The translations under genes were made by a program, and so were the position numbers. Positions 20,577 to 36,687 of a stretch of DNA of 64,000 bases are shown piece after piece (the stretch's first letter is position 1; the number at the start of each line of letters is the position of its first letter). Origin of the DNA: Caenorhabditis elegans. Taxonomy: Eukaryota; Nematoda; Chromadorea; Rhabditida; Rhabditidae. Under the pieces are notes generated by a model. It ran no database searches, had not been told where the DNA came from, and was given only the letters and a program-made list of their open reading frames with translations. The DNA is taken from contig NC_003284.9 of NCBI RefSeq assembly GCF_000002985.6, positions 1,426,001-1,490,000 of the forward strand, written 5' to 3'.

Positions 20577-21299
20577 TGGAGACGGTGTTGGTGCGGAGTT
20601 GAGCTGCTGGCGGCTTCTGCTGCTTCTGCTTTGTGTAGATTTTCTGGAAATTTTGTAAGAGTTTAATTTGAAGAGAATATTAGTGAATTTAAAAAAAAAA
20701 GAGGAAAAATCAAAGAAAATTTTAATTTTAAAAAGTTGAGGGAAACTAGAAGAAAACCAGGAGAAAAAACTCGCCAAAATCAGCCTAATACATTTTCGAA
20801 ACGCGCAATGTGTGCGGGAGAGTGTTTGTGTGAGCGTGCGTTTCCCTATCGATCGTAGACACAAGAGACCCCCGGCAGTCAAATAGTGAGGAAATATCCC
20901 GAGCAGGCAGCCAGAGAGTGGTTAGAGATCGCCCGCAGTCGACGAGAGAGTGCAGGTGGCGAGGGAAAAGAGGCACGAGACGACGAGAGCGTGTATCATG
21001 TGGGCTGTCGAATGCGACCACTTGGGTCCCTCACCGATGTCTGCATACACACTGACGACAAGTTGCGGAGCGTGTTTTTTGGAGAATAATGGTTAAATGC
21101 ATATTGGATATTGATGGAAGTTCATGAATTTTGTGAGTTTTTAAAATTTCAAAGCAATTTTTTTTTTGAATTTGAAGCTCAGCCAACCAAAAACTTATAT
21201 TTTGAGAAAAGTTTTCAATCGAAAGACCATTCCAGAACAGTTTCACCAGAACAGATTCTAACGACTTTTCATGCAATACTAAAAACTAAAAAAGTTGAT

Positions 21300-22600
21300 A
21301 AAAGTTTGTCGATGCACCATGATTTTTGCAATTGCTTCAGGAATTTTCAAATGAAACATAAATTTTTACAGATTCCTTTTTGGCTGGGAGCAGATTGTCA
21401 AAAAATCGATAAGACTACAGAAAATCAGTGGAGTTCAGGAAAAATAATTGGTTTTTGAAAATTATTTCTAGCTACATATAAGGGAAAGTATTCGACAGAC
21501 AGGCTACCCGTAAAGACATAAAGCAGGAGTTAAATGGAATTGTGAGGAAAATTGTCAAACGTGCCAATTTGTTGAAAATCACAGAAATCGATGCACTATG
21601 ATGTTAGCTTACAGAAACTTGAACCGAGTTTACATGAATTTTTTGGTGAAACAGAAATTTTTTCACTATCCTAGTCAACTGGAAGAATACTGTCGTTTTG
21701 AATAAATCATTTAAAAATGCCGTTTGAAAATAATCGAATCCAGACAAAAGTCTTCGATTTTGAGCATTTCTCACAAAAAAGTCCATTTTAGAGATTCTAT
21801 GAATTAGGTTTACTATTTTGAAATTCACAAACTTTGATGAACCATGATGTTTGCTCTTAAATACGTGGACTAGTTTGTCAGAATCGTTTTACAGAAGGAA
21901 CCTCTCGGATAAAAGAAAATTGTCAAGATAACGTGGAAGTTGCAGGGAACTACCAGATGTCAGGGAAAATTATTTTGAAGGGACTCAATTGACAATTAGT
22001 GCATGAAGGCAGACAATACAGGACTCGAATGATACTTTAAGAGAAATTAAAAAAATGTCGATGCACCATGATGCTAGCTTCCACAAATTTGAACCGCGTT
22101 TAACAGAAATTTTTGCAATTTGCTTGCCGGATAAAAGAAGATGAAAAACTTCTAGAAACGCCTGAAAACACTTAAATTGGAATCAAAATCCTGGAATTTT
22201 CGAACATTTTTCACAAAAAATCATTTCTTTGGCAATATCCTAGAATAATTTTCTGGAAATTAAGTGATTTAATAACCAATTTTTGATATAAAATTATTTA
22301 TTTAGAGAAACTTTTCTTCTTTAGTAGCAGTTTTGTATGTAATCTTAAAAAAATGACAGTGAACAGTTGTAAATGAGCAATTCTAAACTGAACGTTCTAG
22401 TGTTCAGCATTAAAATTAAAACTTTAGCGTGAAATTTTGATATCCTACAAAAGTTTGCTACTTGTAAAAAAAAAATATAATTTCGATTTAAATTTAAGAG
22501 ATACTGTCAAAAGCGTCTTAATTTTTTAAATCACAAACCGATGCACCATAAGCTCATTCAACGGGAATTTGTACAGATTTCTTTTTGTCTGGAAGAAAAC
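21300..22600. repeat. Degenerate ~240-bp tandem repeat headed by GATGCACCATG
   Basis: Related units start at about 21310, 21590, 21836, 22059 and 22540. Each starts with a form of TCGATGCACCATGAT and continues with a short AGCTT-CA-AAATTTGAACCG-GTTTA-AGAAATTTTT block and a CTGGAAGAAAACTGTC/GGATAAAAGAAAA block. Spacing is about 220-280 bp with one double step. No coding capacity is seen. Confidence 0.6.
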
Positions 22601-22750
22601 TGTCAAACAATTGTGTAACATTGTGAGAGATGCTCATAATTCTAAAACGGAAGGAGAAATCTTTAATGTTCATCTTTTGCTAGTTTAATGGAGACAGTAT
22701 CGTGGATTTGGCCAGTTTTGAAAAAGATGGTTGGAACCTCTGGGTTTCGT

Positions 22751-22766
22751 CCCCCCCCCCCCCCCC
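22751..22766 (+). repeat. Poly-C tract (16 C)
   Basis: Sixteen consecutive C, equal to a G16 tract on the minus strand, next to an (AT)n run at 22820-22862. Both are unstable sequence types. Confidence 0.9.
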
Positions 22767-22816
22767 AACAAGATATCCATATTTTTCTTACTATTAGCGA
22801 AGTATTTTTCTAAGCT

Positions 22817-22818
<2 letters not shown>

Positions 22819-22863
<45 letters not shown>
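22819..22863. repeat. (AT)n microsatellite
   Basis: About 22 uninterrupted AT units followed by ATTAATATTAA. Confidence 0.9.
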
Positions 22864-22869
<6 letters not shown>

Positions 22870-23329
22870 TTAAAAAATTTATTTGACGGGAAACAATATT
22901 TTTGAAAAATTTTAGAGATGAAAACTCAGAAATATTTAAGAGATCGTGTTGATTTTTTTTTGAGGTATTCCATCAACAAATTGTGAAAGAATATGAGATT
23001 TCATTCGAGATTTGAAAGATGCTTTCAAAAGTGTCAATACTATGAAACTCAGAAACTTGAATGCAGCGGGATGTTAGGACATGAATTGGCTTTCCACAGG
23101 AATTTTCAGATGTAGTGGGAAATATCTGTAAAAAAAATTGAAATAAAATGGAAAGTTTTTTATTGAAAAATTTTATTGAACATTTTAGAATGATATTCTG
23201 TCATTTTAGTACTATGAAAATGGTTGGTACATGTGTATTATAACCCCACATTGTTTTTAAAACGCAATTAGTATCTTCATTATTAGGCTCACAAGGAAAG
23301 TCTGTCAATCAAATACTAGGACATCTAAA

Positions 23330-23520
23330 CCAGGGCTGGGCGGCAATTGCCGTTAGGCAAATGGATTTGTCGGCAAATGCGGCAAATCGGCAAATTGCCG
23401 GTTTGCTGATTTGCCGGAAATTTTTCATTCCGGCAATTTCCCGATTTACCGATTTGCCGGAAATTTCAATTCCGTCAATTTGCCGATTTGCCGATTTGCC
23501 GGAAAAAATCGTTTCCCGCC
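23330..23520. repeat. CGGCAAATTGCCG minisatellite, copy A
   Basis: After GGGCTGGGCGGCAATTGCCGTT the sequence is built of GCCGATTTGCCGGAAATTT and CGGCAAATCGGCAAA units and ends in CGCCCACCCCTG. The unit is itself palindromic. Copies B and C are at 29505-29700 and 29890-30068, and a related array at 49560-49968. Confidence 0.85.
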
Positions 23521-24783
23521 CACCCCTGTTCTAAACCACACATATTTCATTTGAAAGCTTGTTTTTTAACTAGGTCACCACAAAAAGTTGTACGGCGGAA
23601 CTAAACTCTGGTATTCTAAAAACGCGGTCTGAAATAATTTCAGTGCATTATTTCACTAATTTGGAGGCCCGTAGAATGGCTCCAAAAAGTTTTTGGGAAA
23701 CTTTCGATGATTTTAAAGTTAAAAAAAAAAAGAAAAACAATCTGAGATTTAAAAAAAAATTACATTTGTGGTTAATAACTGCAATTTGTTTTATCAAATT
23801 GCTTGAAAAAATTTCAGAGTTCAGTTCCGCCGCAAAAAACAGTTTGTGGTGACTTAGCCCAACCCAGGAATATGCGGCAAATCACTAAACTTGTTGAGTT
23901 CGGCAAATCCAATTTTTTGAAATTTGCCCAGCTTGGCAAACGACAAATTTGGCAAATTTACCGCACCCCCTGGTTTAAACATAGTCTAATTACACACGTA
24001 TCGTTCAGAACTCTATATATAGATTGGCAAAATTTTCTTGTTTGAAAATATCATTTCCTAAGCCTGAAAATTCAAATGAATGTCACTTTCAATCGATAAA
24101 AAAAATTAATTCTACAAATGTGAGGCTATATTGCAATGGTTTTTAATCGCATCCAAATTTACCACACTCTACCGTCAATAATTTTTTAAAATTTAATATA
24201 TCGGTTTCATTTAGTATCCGAAATAATTTACTCATAAAGTTGAACTATCTCGGCTTTTCTTTTTCAGATTTTGGATTTTCGAGTTGTCTAAGTTACAATA
24301 AACTCTACTTATTTTTTCCACGTTTCGGCCAGAATTGCAGTAAAAAGGAGTGATACTAAATAAAAAATTCACTAAATAATTGTTCAAATGTGCAAAAATT
24401 CCAGACATTCCTAAAAGCTTCACAACTTCTTTTTCTCACTACAGCCTAGAATCGATATTCCTCTCCCTCTCCACCACAACCTCGTTGCCTAGCCTTCTCG
24501 AACAAACGTGGTGACTACGAAAGCACAGCAAATGCGCTGCACTGACACCCCGCCGATCTCTGGGGTCTCTTGGTTTTGAACGATATCTCCCATTCGTTTG
24601 TCCATCGACAATGGTACTCTAAAATTCATGGAGGTCTACCAATCCAATTTTTTTGCTACCGAACTTCATCTTACTAATTTCAAACTTTTCCTAGAGTTTT
24701 GAGACTTCATCAGCATTTTTATGCTTTCATTTCATATTCCAAGAAACTGAATTAAAAATCAAATTCTAGAACCTTCTCACAAC

Positions 24784-26039
24784 ATGCCGCCAGGAGGATC
24801 ATCCGATAGATTTTGCGGAGCCGATTTTTTTGATGAGTACGAAGTAAGTGTTTTCAGTAGGGTAATGAAAAAAATGTTGCGAAATTTTCGGAGAATTCAT
24901 TAGTAGTAAACATGAGTCATTGAGCATAACCTAGTGAGCCAAAAAACATTAATTTTTGTTTAGGAATTTGTTAAATAAAAAACTAGAAAATTGACATTGA
25001 ACATTGGAATCGGTGTAAAAACTAAACATAACTATGTAATTTTGGTCAGTGCAAGCAGATATTTCTCTGTTTTAGAAAAAAAATCCAGTTGAAACAATTG
25101 CCAATTGGCAAAATTTTGGTCAGTGCTATTTTTCTTGTCAAAGCATTTTTTGGCTTAAAGCAGACAAAATTAAATGAGTAGTACGGTAAATTAAAACTGA
25201 GTTAGTGTTTTCAAAATGGACGAGAATTATAGCCATTTGGTCAGTGCGATCGTTTTTCATTTGTGCAAATCTTAAAAATTTGAACCTTTTCAAGCTAAAA
25301 ATTACAAAATCTGAAAATTTTGAGAAATTCTCAACTTTCAGCCCTGCTCCCTTTCCCCGGAAGAAATCCAGCGACGCCGTGCCCAACAAGACTCCCTCCG
25401 GCTTTTCCAGGACACGTTGGAGCAGGTCCGCCAGCTCGCAGAGCAACTCCAGGAGCAGTTCCGACAGGCGACGGAGCAAACCGCACGGATCCGAGAGGAG
25501 CAGAAAAAGATCCGACGAGCTATCCGAAGACAGAAAAAGTTGACTCAGAAGCGGCGAAAAATGCTCGTAGAACGTGAGGTGAAGCGGAGACGGGTCGCGA
25601 AGATGTTCTTTGCCTGCAGGTGAATTTTGAAATTGGCGTGAAAATTTGATACCTACTTGGACATTAATTTCTATTAATTTCTATTAATTTTGGAAATCAA
25701 TAGTTTCTAAATACGTTTTTCCGAAATTGGGTCCCAGAAAAAAACCACTTTTTTCCAAAGTTTCACCTCAAACCTCCGTCTGATAAAATGATAGTTATGC
25801 TCCGAATGCTCCAAATAATCTTCATCAACGTGTGACACTATACGAAATGTTTCGAAATGTTAATGCCTTTTTTTCGACCATTTTTGTTATGGGCTCCTGT
25901 TATCTTATTAATCAGTTCCTCAGTAACTACAGTAATCCTAGTTAACTACAAAGTACGAAGTACAAACTACAACATTTTCAGAGAACGCCGCCAAGCCTTC
26001 CCAGACCTGGCTAAGCAGTATCTCCAGAGCATCAGCTGA
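24784..26039 (+). CDS. 131-residue basic coiled-coil protein, family not recognised
   Basis: Exons 24784-24843, 25342-25619 and 25982-26039 join in phase to 131 residues. Exon 1 is MPPGGSSDRFCGADFFDEYE. The rest is almost one long charged helix rich in Gln, Glu and Arg (EEIQRRRAQQDSLRLFQ, LEQVRQLAEQLQEQFRQ, REEQKKIRRAIRRQKKL), ending in ACRERRQAFPDLAKQYLQS. The basic stretch next to a heptad-like stretch recalls a bZIP turned around (leucine/glutamine helix first, basic part after), but no bZIP signature is present. It runs tail-to-tail into cebp-1, with 760 bp between the stops. A nuclear or nucleic-acid-binding role is a guess. Exon borders and codon use are convincing. Confidence 0.8.
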
Positions 26040-26690
26040 GCCATCTGGCATTATCATAATTATTATCTCAAATCTCTGTAAAATTGTATTATTATATGTA
26101 GCACAACCCCTGGCTAGTCAAGCCCCCCACCGCAATATATTTATATATTTTTGAAATTTTTGAAATTTTTGACTATAGAATTTGGAATCCTAAATGTAAA
26201 TTTTTTGAGCACTGATGAATTTATTTCTATTTAGATAAAATCAGCGATCAAAAAGAAAAAAACAATAGAAAAAAGGCAAAAATAATAAAGCGAATTTGAA
26301 ATTATCAAGGCAAAATTAGTTAACACATGTTCAGGGGGGATAGGTTTTCAGACAAAAAATGCACTAGTTGACTGGAAGGGGAAACATTACCAGTGGTGTA
26401 GGGATTGGAAGAGGATCTGGTTTTTTGCTACGTGGTGTTGAAAGGAAGTTAAGGAAAATTTTCCAGCCAATTTCGAGTTATTGGACTTTGAAGCGCAAGA
26501 GGCTCTGCGAGCAACTCTCAAAATATAGGAAATTTCAAGTTTCACAACTAAGTAACAAAATAACTTGCCAGCAAGTAAACGGGGGGAACAGATGAAAGCT
26601 CAGCTTTGGGGGGAAGGGAGAGAGATGGAATAGAATTATGTACGGTTTGATGCTTGTTTTACACTGGGAGACTAGATTGGGATCAATGAA

Positions 26691-26709
26691 GGGGGGGGGG
26701 GGGGGGGGG
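26691..26709 (+). repeat. Poly-G tract (19 G)
   Basis: Nineteen consecutive G about 90 bp beyond the cebp-1 stop codon, so inside the likely 3' UTR region (as C19 in the mRNA sense). It is a strong G-quadruplex candidate on the template side. Confidence 0.9.
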
Positions 26710-26800
26710 TCACTGGAATGATGGGGGGAGAATGCCGTGGAATAAATATGAGGATCCTAGGTGTCTAAATTATTGATTGGTTAATTGATGAAGCTGCAGG

Positions 26801-27858
26801 TTACTTGTTGAAGTTCTCGAGGATGTGGCGTTGGGGCATGCGTTGCTCTTTCATCGGGCCTCTGAAATTACAAATCGTTGAGAAACACTAAGGGTTTTAT
26901 TCTGACTCACTTATTCCTGAGAAGCTGCTCCAAGGTGTCCTGGTCCCGACGTCTGGCGTCACGCTCGGACTGGAGGAGCCCTTCAAGCTCGGCGATGCGC
27001 CTCTTCATCTTGTCGTGCTCGGCTTCCTTCTTGTCCTGGAGCTCCTTTGCCTTTTTACGCGATTTTCTGACGGCATCATTGTTCCGGGCTCTTTTCAATT
27101 TGTAGGTCGGCTCAGCCTTCTCCTCGTCTGCCTTGAGTTTGTACTTTCTTGCTCTGGTCTGTGGCTTGAAGTTTTCCAGTCCGGCGGATTTAGTTTTCTT
27201 GCTCTTTGGCTCAAAGTAGGAGTCGTCAACGCTTCCGTCGTTATCCGTCATATCGCTGGACTCCTCCGAGTATTCCTTCTGGTAATCGTCATAAGGAACT
27301 GGGCGTTTGACAGCTCGGCGGGTCTTGGTAGCTCCGAAATCCGGTGTCTCAGCTTTCACTTCACAATTCATCTTGTACCCATCCTGATCATAATCCCCAG
27401 GCACTCGATAGCCAGTGCCGTACGCCACGTGGCGCTCATATCCGTTCAGCTCCGGTTGTTCGTAAGGATGCTCTCCGTCGTAAAGGATGTTGCACTTTTG
27501 GAGCTCGGCATCATCAAAATCCACATTGTCGGTAGGAACGTCAAGATCGTGGAGCACTTGCAGGTAGTCGCCAAGGTCCAGCTCAGTTTCCATAAAGTCC
27601 ACTGGATGGCGTTCGCGGTCACGTTGCTGGAGGGATGCGGCAATGGTAAGAGAGTCCTGAAAATATCGATGACTAAGAGTGAGCAAGAGCACTTTATCCA
27701 CTTACTTGTCTTGCGAAGGATCCGGCGGAGGAGGTGGAAGCTCCGTTGTTCGGCATGTCAGTGAACCCACGTACCTCGGATTGCTGGAGTCTTACCAGGT
27801 GTGGATGCTTGAGGGCCTGGTCGCCCTTTTGGTGGCTGTAGTTCAGCTTGCTATACAT
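26801..27858 (-). CDS. cebp-1: C/EBP-type bZIP transcription factor CEBP-1
   Basis: Exons 27858-27706, 27656-26911 and 26861-26801 join to 319 residues, the length I recall for C. elegans CEBP-1. The start MYSKLNYSHQKGDQALK is preceded by TTTTTCAG ending at 27869, a trans-splice acceptor 11 nt upstream. The middle is acidic (DLDVPTDNVDFDDAEL; SEESSDMTDNDGS). The C-terminal bZIP has the basic signature RARNNDAVRKSRKKAK followed by a leucine-zipper helix (IAELEGLLQSERDARR) and ends in HILENFNK. C/EBP factors bind TT(G/A)CGCAA-like sites as dimers. In worms CEBP-1 acts below the DLK-1/p38 kinase pathway in axon regeneration and synapse formation, and its mRNA is controlled through its 3' UTR; this is literature knowledge, not visible here. 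Confidence 0.95.
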
Positions 27859-28019
27859 TTTCTTTATTCTGAAAAAAATACACTAAACTTAAAGAGAAGT
27901 TAAAGAGAAATAAGAGCAAACAGTTTGCGAAAAGGTTTCGAATGTTCTCGGTGAGAGGCGATGAGAAATAAAAAGAGAAACAGAGAAAGCAAGGAGGAAA
28001 AATGAGAAAAGTGAAATGA

Positions 28020-28027
28020 TGACGTCA
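28020..28027 (+). promoter_or_regulatory. Palindromic CRE site upstream of cebp-1
   Basis: TGACGTCA, the full CREB/ATF consensus, lies 162 bp upstream of the cebp-1 start codon. Two TGAGTCA (AP-1-type) sites follow further upstream at 28587-28593 and 28713-28719 within a GC-rich island. Together they suggest control of this bZIP gene by other bZIP factors. Confidence 0.5.
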
Positions 28028-28109
28028 TTGCCGCCGAATTTAGCAACCAGCTGCATAAGGGTGAGCAAGCGCTATGGGACACACCCAGAAGGTTATCAGT
28101 AGTTATCAA

Positions 28110-31100
28110 ATGGGAGTGTGAATAAAATAAACTAAAAAGGTTACATTTCTTACAGATTTTAGAAACGATAACTCAAACTTTTAGACTTGCTCCAACACTA
28201 GAAAATGGATAAAAAATAGATATTTAAATTGTCTATAAAGTTGAAAAATTGTCAGAAAGGAAATCGACATCACAAATGACTATGTAACTGCTAATTTAAG
28301 AAGAAGGATTATCAACATAGAAATCGGCTTCTAACACTACAAAATACTCAAACCAGCTCGAGGAGCCCTCCACCAGACCCAACCGTCTCCGGATTGCGAA
28401 ATGACAAACCCCGACACTTTTTTCCACGTCGACTTATAGCCATGGGCGGGGCGAGTTGTGTACAATTAGACTCCAAGGAGATGGATGAATACCGACGCTA
28501 GGAGGCAGGGCGCAAAGTATTGCGAAATCGGCGGCAATGTTGTGTTGTGAGAAGAGAGGAGGGGACAGGAGACGCAGAGCTTGCGATGAGTCACAACGCC
28601 GCCTCTGCGTCTCTTCCCGCTGCACACTATGCGGGGCGAGAGGAATGGGAGAAGCGCGAGTGGTTTTGTTGTTTGCTGGGAAAGACGCAGAGAAACCGAG
28701 GGAACTGGACTGTGAGTCATACATGTCATGCATACTGCAAAGTCATGAAAAACTGTCGTGGGGGAAAATGGAGATTGTAGGAGAGAGAGAGAAAAAAGAA
28801 CAAACTAAATAGAATTGTTCCAAATTTGAACATGGTGCATCGGCTACACACTTCGACTGGTAGCCATAAAATAATCATTTTTAGTTAAAAAACTATAAAA
28901 CAAATACTATGTTAGTTGGCAAATTGTTATAAATTCATTCAACATCTGTTCAGTTAGAAGGTAACGGCTCAACAAAAACTATTGCTCATCGTGCATCGAT
29001 TGGGATCACAGTTCCCATTCTAGATCCTTGCTGGTAAATATTCCTATTTTTTTGAAAAACTATAAATTTTCAACTTCAAACCGCTAGAAAACGTAATAAT
29101 AAGAATTTTTTCAATTGAAAATTTTCTGAAAATCTCAAAAACAACCAAGTTATAAGCTGTTCAAGTTAGAGTGCAATACTAAAGTGATTTTAATACATGG
29201 TGCATCGACAAGAATCATATGAACTTGACAGTCCATGTGTTGGCACGATTTTAGTTCTAAACTTATTTTTGACTACAAAATTCGAAAAATGTGATAAAAA
29301 AGTATTTTGTCAATTGTTGACAATTTATTACCGAAATCAAAAACAACCAAAATATTGTTTTCAAGGTATAAATTTATTCTTTACTACAAAATTATAGAAA
29401 ATGTGACAAAAACAAATACAAGTTTCTCAAGTTAGAGAGCTATACTGAAAGAGTAATAACTAAACATGGTGCATCGATAAAAATCATATGACTTTGATAG
29501 TCTATATCAGGGCTGGGCGGCAATTGCCGTTCGGTAAATTGATTTGTCGACAAATTCGGCAAATCGGCAAATCGGCAAACCGGCTATTAGCCGATTTGCC
29601 GGAAATTTCCAATTCCGGCGATATGCCGGTTTGCCGATTTGCCGGAAATTTTAATTTACGGCAAGTTGCCGACTTGCCGATTTGCCGGATACCAGATTTG
29701 CCTGAAATGTTTAAAGGGGTTTTTTATAAGACGGAAGCACTTAACACTGTCTATTTTCGAATTTTTCTCGTTTTTTCTACATATTTTTTATAGAATATGC
29801 GTACTTCTCAAAATAGATATAGGAAAATTCATATGATGCGTTTAATTTTGCCATTTGAAATTGAAATTCCAAAAAATAAGTGCAAAACCACAATTTGCCG
29901 AAAATTTTTGGCAAATTACCGATTTGTCGGCAAATTCGGCAAATCGGCAATTTGCCGGTTTGCCGGAAATTTTAAATTCCGGCAAATTGCTGATTTGCCG
30001 AAAATTTCAATTCCGGCAATTTGCCGATTTTCCGATTTGCCGGAAAAAATCGTTTGCCCCCCACCCCTGGTCTATATGTCGGTATATTTGGAATATGTAC
30101 GATAATTTTCTGATTCAAAAAATAAAGAAAACCTGCTAATACACATATTTATAGTCAGATAACTATTATAAACCTAGAAATTTTTTAACCATTAGTTGTT
30201 CCAGTTTAAAGTAAAAATTGAACATGTTGCATCGAATGGGAATTTGGAAAACGTTTTAAAAAAATTCATTATTTTTCAGCAGAAAAAATATATCAAAAAT
30301 AAATTTTAAAATCTTGTCAGTTAAAATTTCAAAAAAAAAAAATTAACTTTCGAATCCTCAACAAACTGAAAAAAACACATCACAACCTTCGCGCCCAAAA
30401 CAAAGAAAAATCACATTTCTGATTTCGAGTGCGAGGAACGCGATCTAATTCGATCAAGAACCCCCAATCGGCGCCTACGCCTCTCGATTTACGAACAAAA
30501 ATCAATAGCTAGCATATATGTCATATGCCTAGAAAATGATGACAAACCCGTGTAATATAAGCGGGGAGAAAACTTTGTTTGCTAAGGGTAAGATGACAAT
30601 TGCAATTGAAAACACTAGGTCATGTGGTAAAAATTGGCGTAAATTTGGAATTTGATTAGTTTAGAATATTTTAAATATGTTTTTTTATTGTTAACTGGGT
30701 TAGTAAATAAGAAATTTAAATTTAAAAGTTAGGTCAAAATTCGAATTTTTAAACTTCAAATATAATACAGTCAAAATTTTCAGTTTTCAAGGTCATTCAA
30801 ATACCAATTCACTAAAGTTTCTCTCCTGTTCCCCTTACCCTCTTCCCCGTAAAAAATATGACGTGTGGGCAGCAGGCAGCACCCAAATGTCAATAAAGAG
30901 TGCCTCATTGAACGTATCAGATGATAGGATGATGAGGGAGTAGAGAAACGACACATGAAAAAGAAAAGAGAACAAAAAACAACAAGAAGGAGATCCCTGG
31001 AGGAAGAGTGTTTATTAAACAGCTGCTGCTGGTCAGTGGCCCAGAGATTATGACAAATAAAATATAAAACTTCAAATTTTTCTTATATTCTTCAAGTTTC

Positions 31101-33119
31101 TAAAGTCGATGCATCATGATAAATTACCTAGCTTTACACCTCAAGTTTAAGTCAGATATGAGCTATCAAAATGAGAAGATGCAGGACTAACTAACCCTAT
31201 CGATGCACCATGACCACTTAAAATTTTTTCAGTTTATAAGTTTTTCATCAATTTTGTGATGGATCAATTTTTGATATTTTGAAAGTCACACTATACACAA
31301 ACCGCGAAAATATAGAATTCTGGGGAAAATGGAGAAAAAGAAGAAGAAATGTGTAATGGGGTGTTATCAGTTTAGGTTAGTCAGTGCTCTTTTTATAGGC
31401 CAACTTTATTTTTCGGGCTTCTTGTGGGTGGAGTTGCGTTTGGACTGAGGAAATGTGCACTGACGGGACAAAGAGTGGAGAGTGATTAATTGCTTTGTAA
31501 ACAAGAAACAGATAATCTTTCTGGAAAGATATTTGCAGATATTTTCAGAAAAGCATAATCCGGTCCTCCCACTCAACACAGAATTTGCTAGAAATTGGGT
31601 AAGGAACCAAAAATGAAATTATTTTTGCACATGGTGCATCGACACAGGTTGAAAACCACGAGAAAATATGACGTCATTTTGCAAAAATAAGCAAAATTCT
31701 AGGTATTTGGAATAAAACGTTAAAATAATAATGCGCTCATTTTGGTGTAATTTTTATCGAGAGTCTTTTCGTGGCCACAGAAAAAGAAAACGACCCGTAA
31801 AATGAGCGGATTTTGAATTTTCCATTCAATGACGTTATTATTTTGTGGCCGGGAAAAAACTCAACCACGCTGTATTGGTGAACAAACACTCAACTCCTGC
31901 TAGAATCAAGGAATTGCAATTTTACTGTTTCTACCTAAAAGGAACTATTTAAAAAAATGGGAAAAAAGCAGAATACTTATTTTAGACAATTAGGACAAAA
32001 GGAAAAAAACCAGAAATAAAAATTAAAATTTTTTGTTGAACTTTTCGAGTTTAAACAAAAATCAAGGTGCTATTGAAAGTTTAGCACACAAAAATCGGAA
32101 TTTTAAAACTCCAAGTAACAAAAAATTCTTCCAAAAAATTGTTTTACCAGTTGTTGTATTTTAAAAACCACTACCACTACCATCAAAACACTACAAAAAC
32201 CATTGATCGGTCTTTGAGCTGATCGCTTATGCGGGGTAAATATTTTGGAATCACACTTCTATAAACAACATTTATTCGCTTTCAACATTCAGTTGGACCA
32301 GTTTTGTCTTGCCTGAAGCCGTGGTTTCTCGTTTCTTGCATTTTTAATTTGACAATTTAAGTTTGCTGTTTCAATGTTATATTTAATATGAAAATTATTT
32401 TTCCAAAATTTTTGTTTTTCAAAATCTGGTTTTTCTGTTAAACATGATGCATCAAGTGTACATACTGTGAGAAGTTTTTCGGCCTCTCTTAAAAACCATT
32501 ATGATATTTTCCAATTCCTAAATTTTGTTAATACCTCACCTAGATCGTCCAAAAAGTGCCCAAAAAAATATAGTGCATTGACTAAGTTCTACAAAGAAAA
32601 TTTTTTCCAAATTCAATGCACAGCGAGCTCATTCGGGCAACTAAACATGGTGTATCTTATTTCAAAAATTAAAAAAAAAGGTTCTTGAAATTTTTATCAA
32701 TGCACCATGAGATGATTCGGCAGTGGAACATGTTGCATTGGCAATTTCAAATTTTTTTTTTCAAATATTGTAGTTGCACCACATGTGCTCAAAACATGGG
32801 GTGCACTGACAAAAATTACAATAAATTTTTGTGAATTCTCCAAATCGAATAATGTTGAATTTGTTCCATTTTTCTGGAAACTTAAAAATATTGATTTTCC
32901 TAAAAATTTTACTACCCCAAAAATAGTATATTTTATCACAATCTAAACCTCTGTTCAGATAAAATCTCTTCTAACACCGCAATCCCACGTGCGGGGAGAC
33001 CGTTTTCTGACCTTGACATTGATAATTGTATATCCCCCGCAACATTCACTTTTCTCTTACTCTTTTATATTTTTGGCCTGTACCTGTTGTTCATTTAGAA
33101 ACTTTAAAAACCAGCTATA
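28110..33119. other. Intergenic region between divergent cebp-1 and the UDP-glucose pyrophosphorylase gene
   Basis: 28370-28770 is a GC-rich island with the AP-1-type sites, probably distal cebp-1 promoter. 28830-33000 carries at least ten copies of the CATGGTGCATCGA motif and two CGGCAA arrays. 30390-30490 is another GC-richer island (CGATCAAGAACCCCCAATCG) that may be a promoter or a first non-coding exon. No protein-coding exon was found. Confidence 0.5.
29505..30068. repeat. CGGCAAATTGCCG minisatellite, copies B and C
   Basis: 29511-29700 and 29893-30068 are two arrays of GCCGATTTGCCGGAAATTT units, opening with GGGCTGGGCGGCAATTGCCG and closing with CCCCACCCCTGGTC, split by 190 bp of unrelated AT-rich DNA. 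The open/close borders match copy A, so each may be one element of fixed ends. Confidence 0.85.

Positions 33120-36687
<3,568 letters not shown>

Larger units (their letters stand above)
22600..24783. other. Repeat-rich interval upstream of the coiled-coil gene
   Basis: Besides the microsatellites and the CGGCAA array, nothing coding is evident. 24470-24610 is less AT-rich (CTCTCCCTCTCCACCACAACC, GCACTGACACCCCGCCGATCTCTGGGGTCTC) and could hold the promoter of the gene starting at 24784. Confidence 0.35.

Noticed and set aside
20460-20882. N-terminal extension of ZFP-3 starting at 20882
   Set aside because: The stretch between 20645 and 20800 is AT-rich intron-like sequence with a good acceptor at its end, so the full ORF is unlikely; only the short Ser/Arg part downstream of 20644 could be coding.
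26878-27764. 249-codon plus-strand ORF opposite cebp-1
   Set aside because: It is the antisense shadow of the cebp-1 coding exons; hydrophobic sequence without start context or introns.
29488-30139. ORFs with repeated CRFAGNF/ADLPKIS peptides
   Set aside because: Translation of the CGGCAA minisatellite; no gene structure around it.
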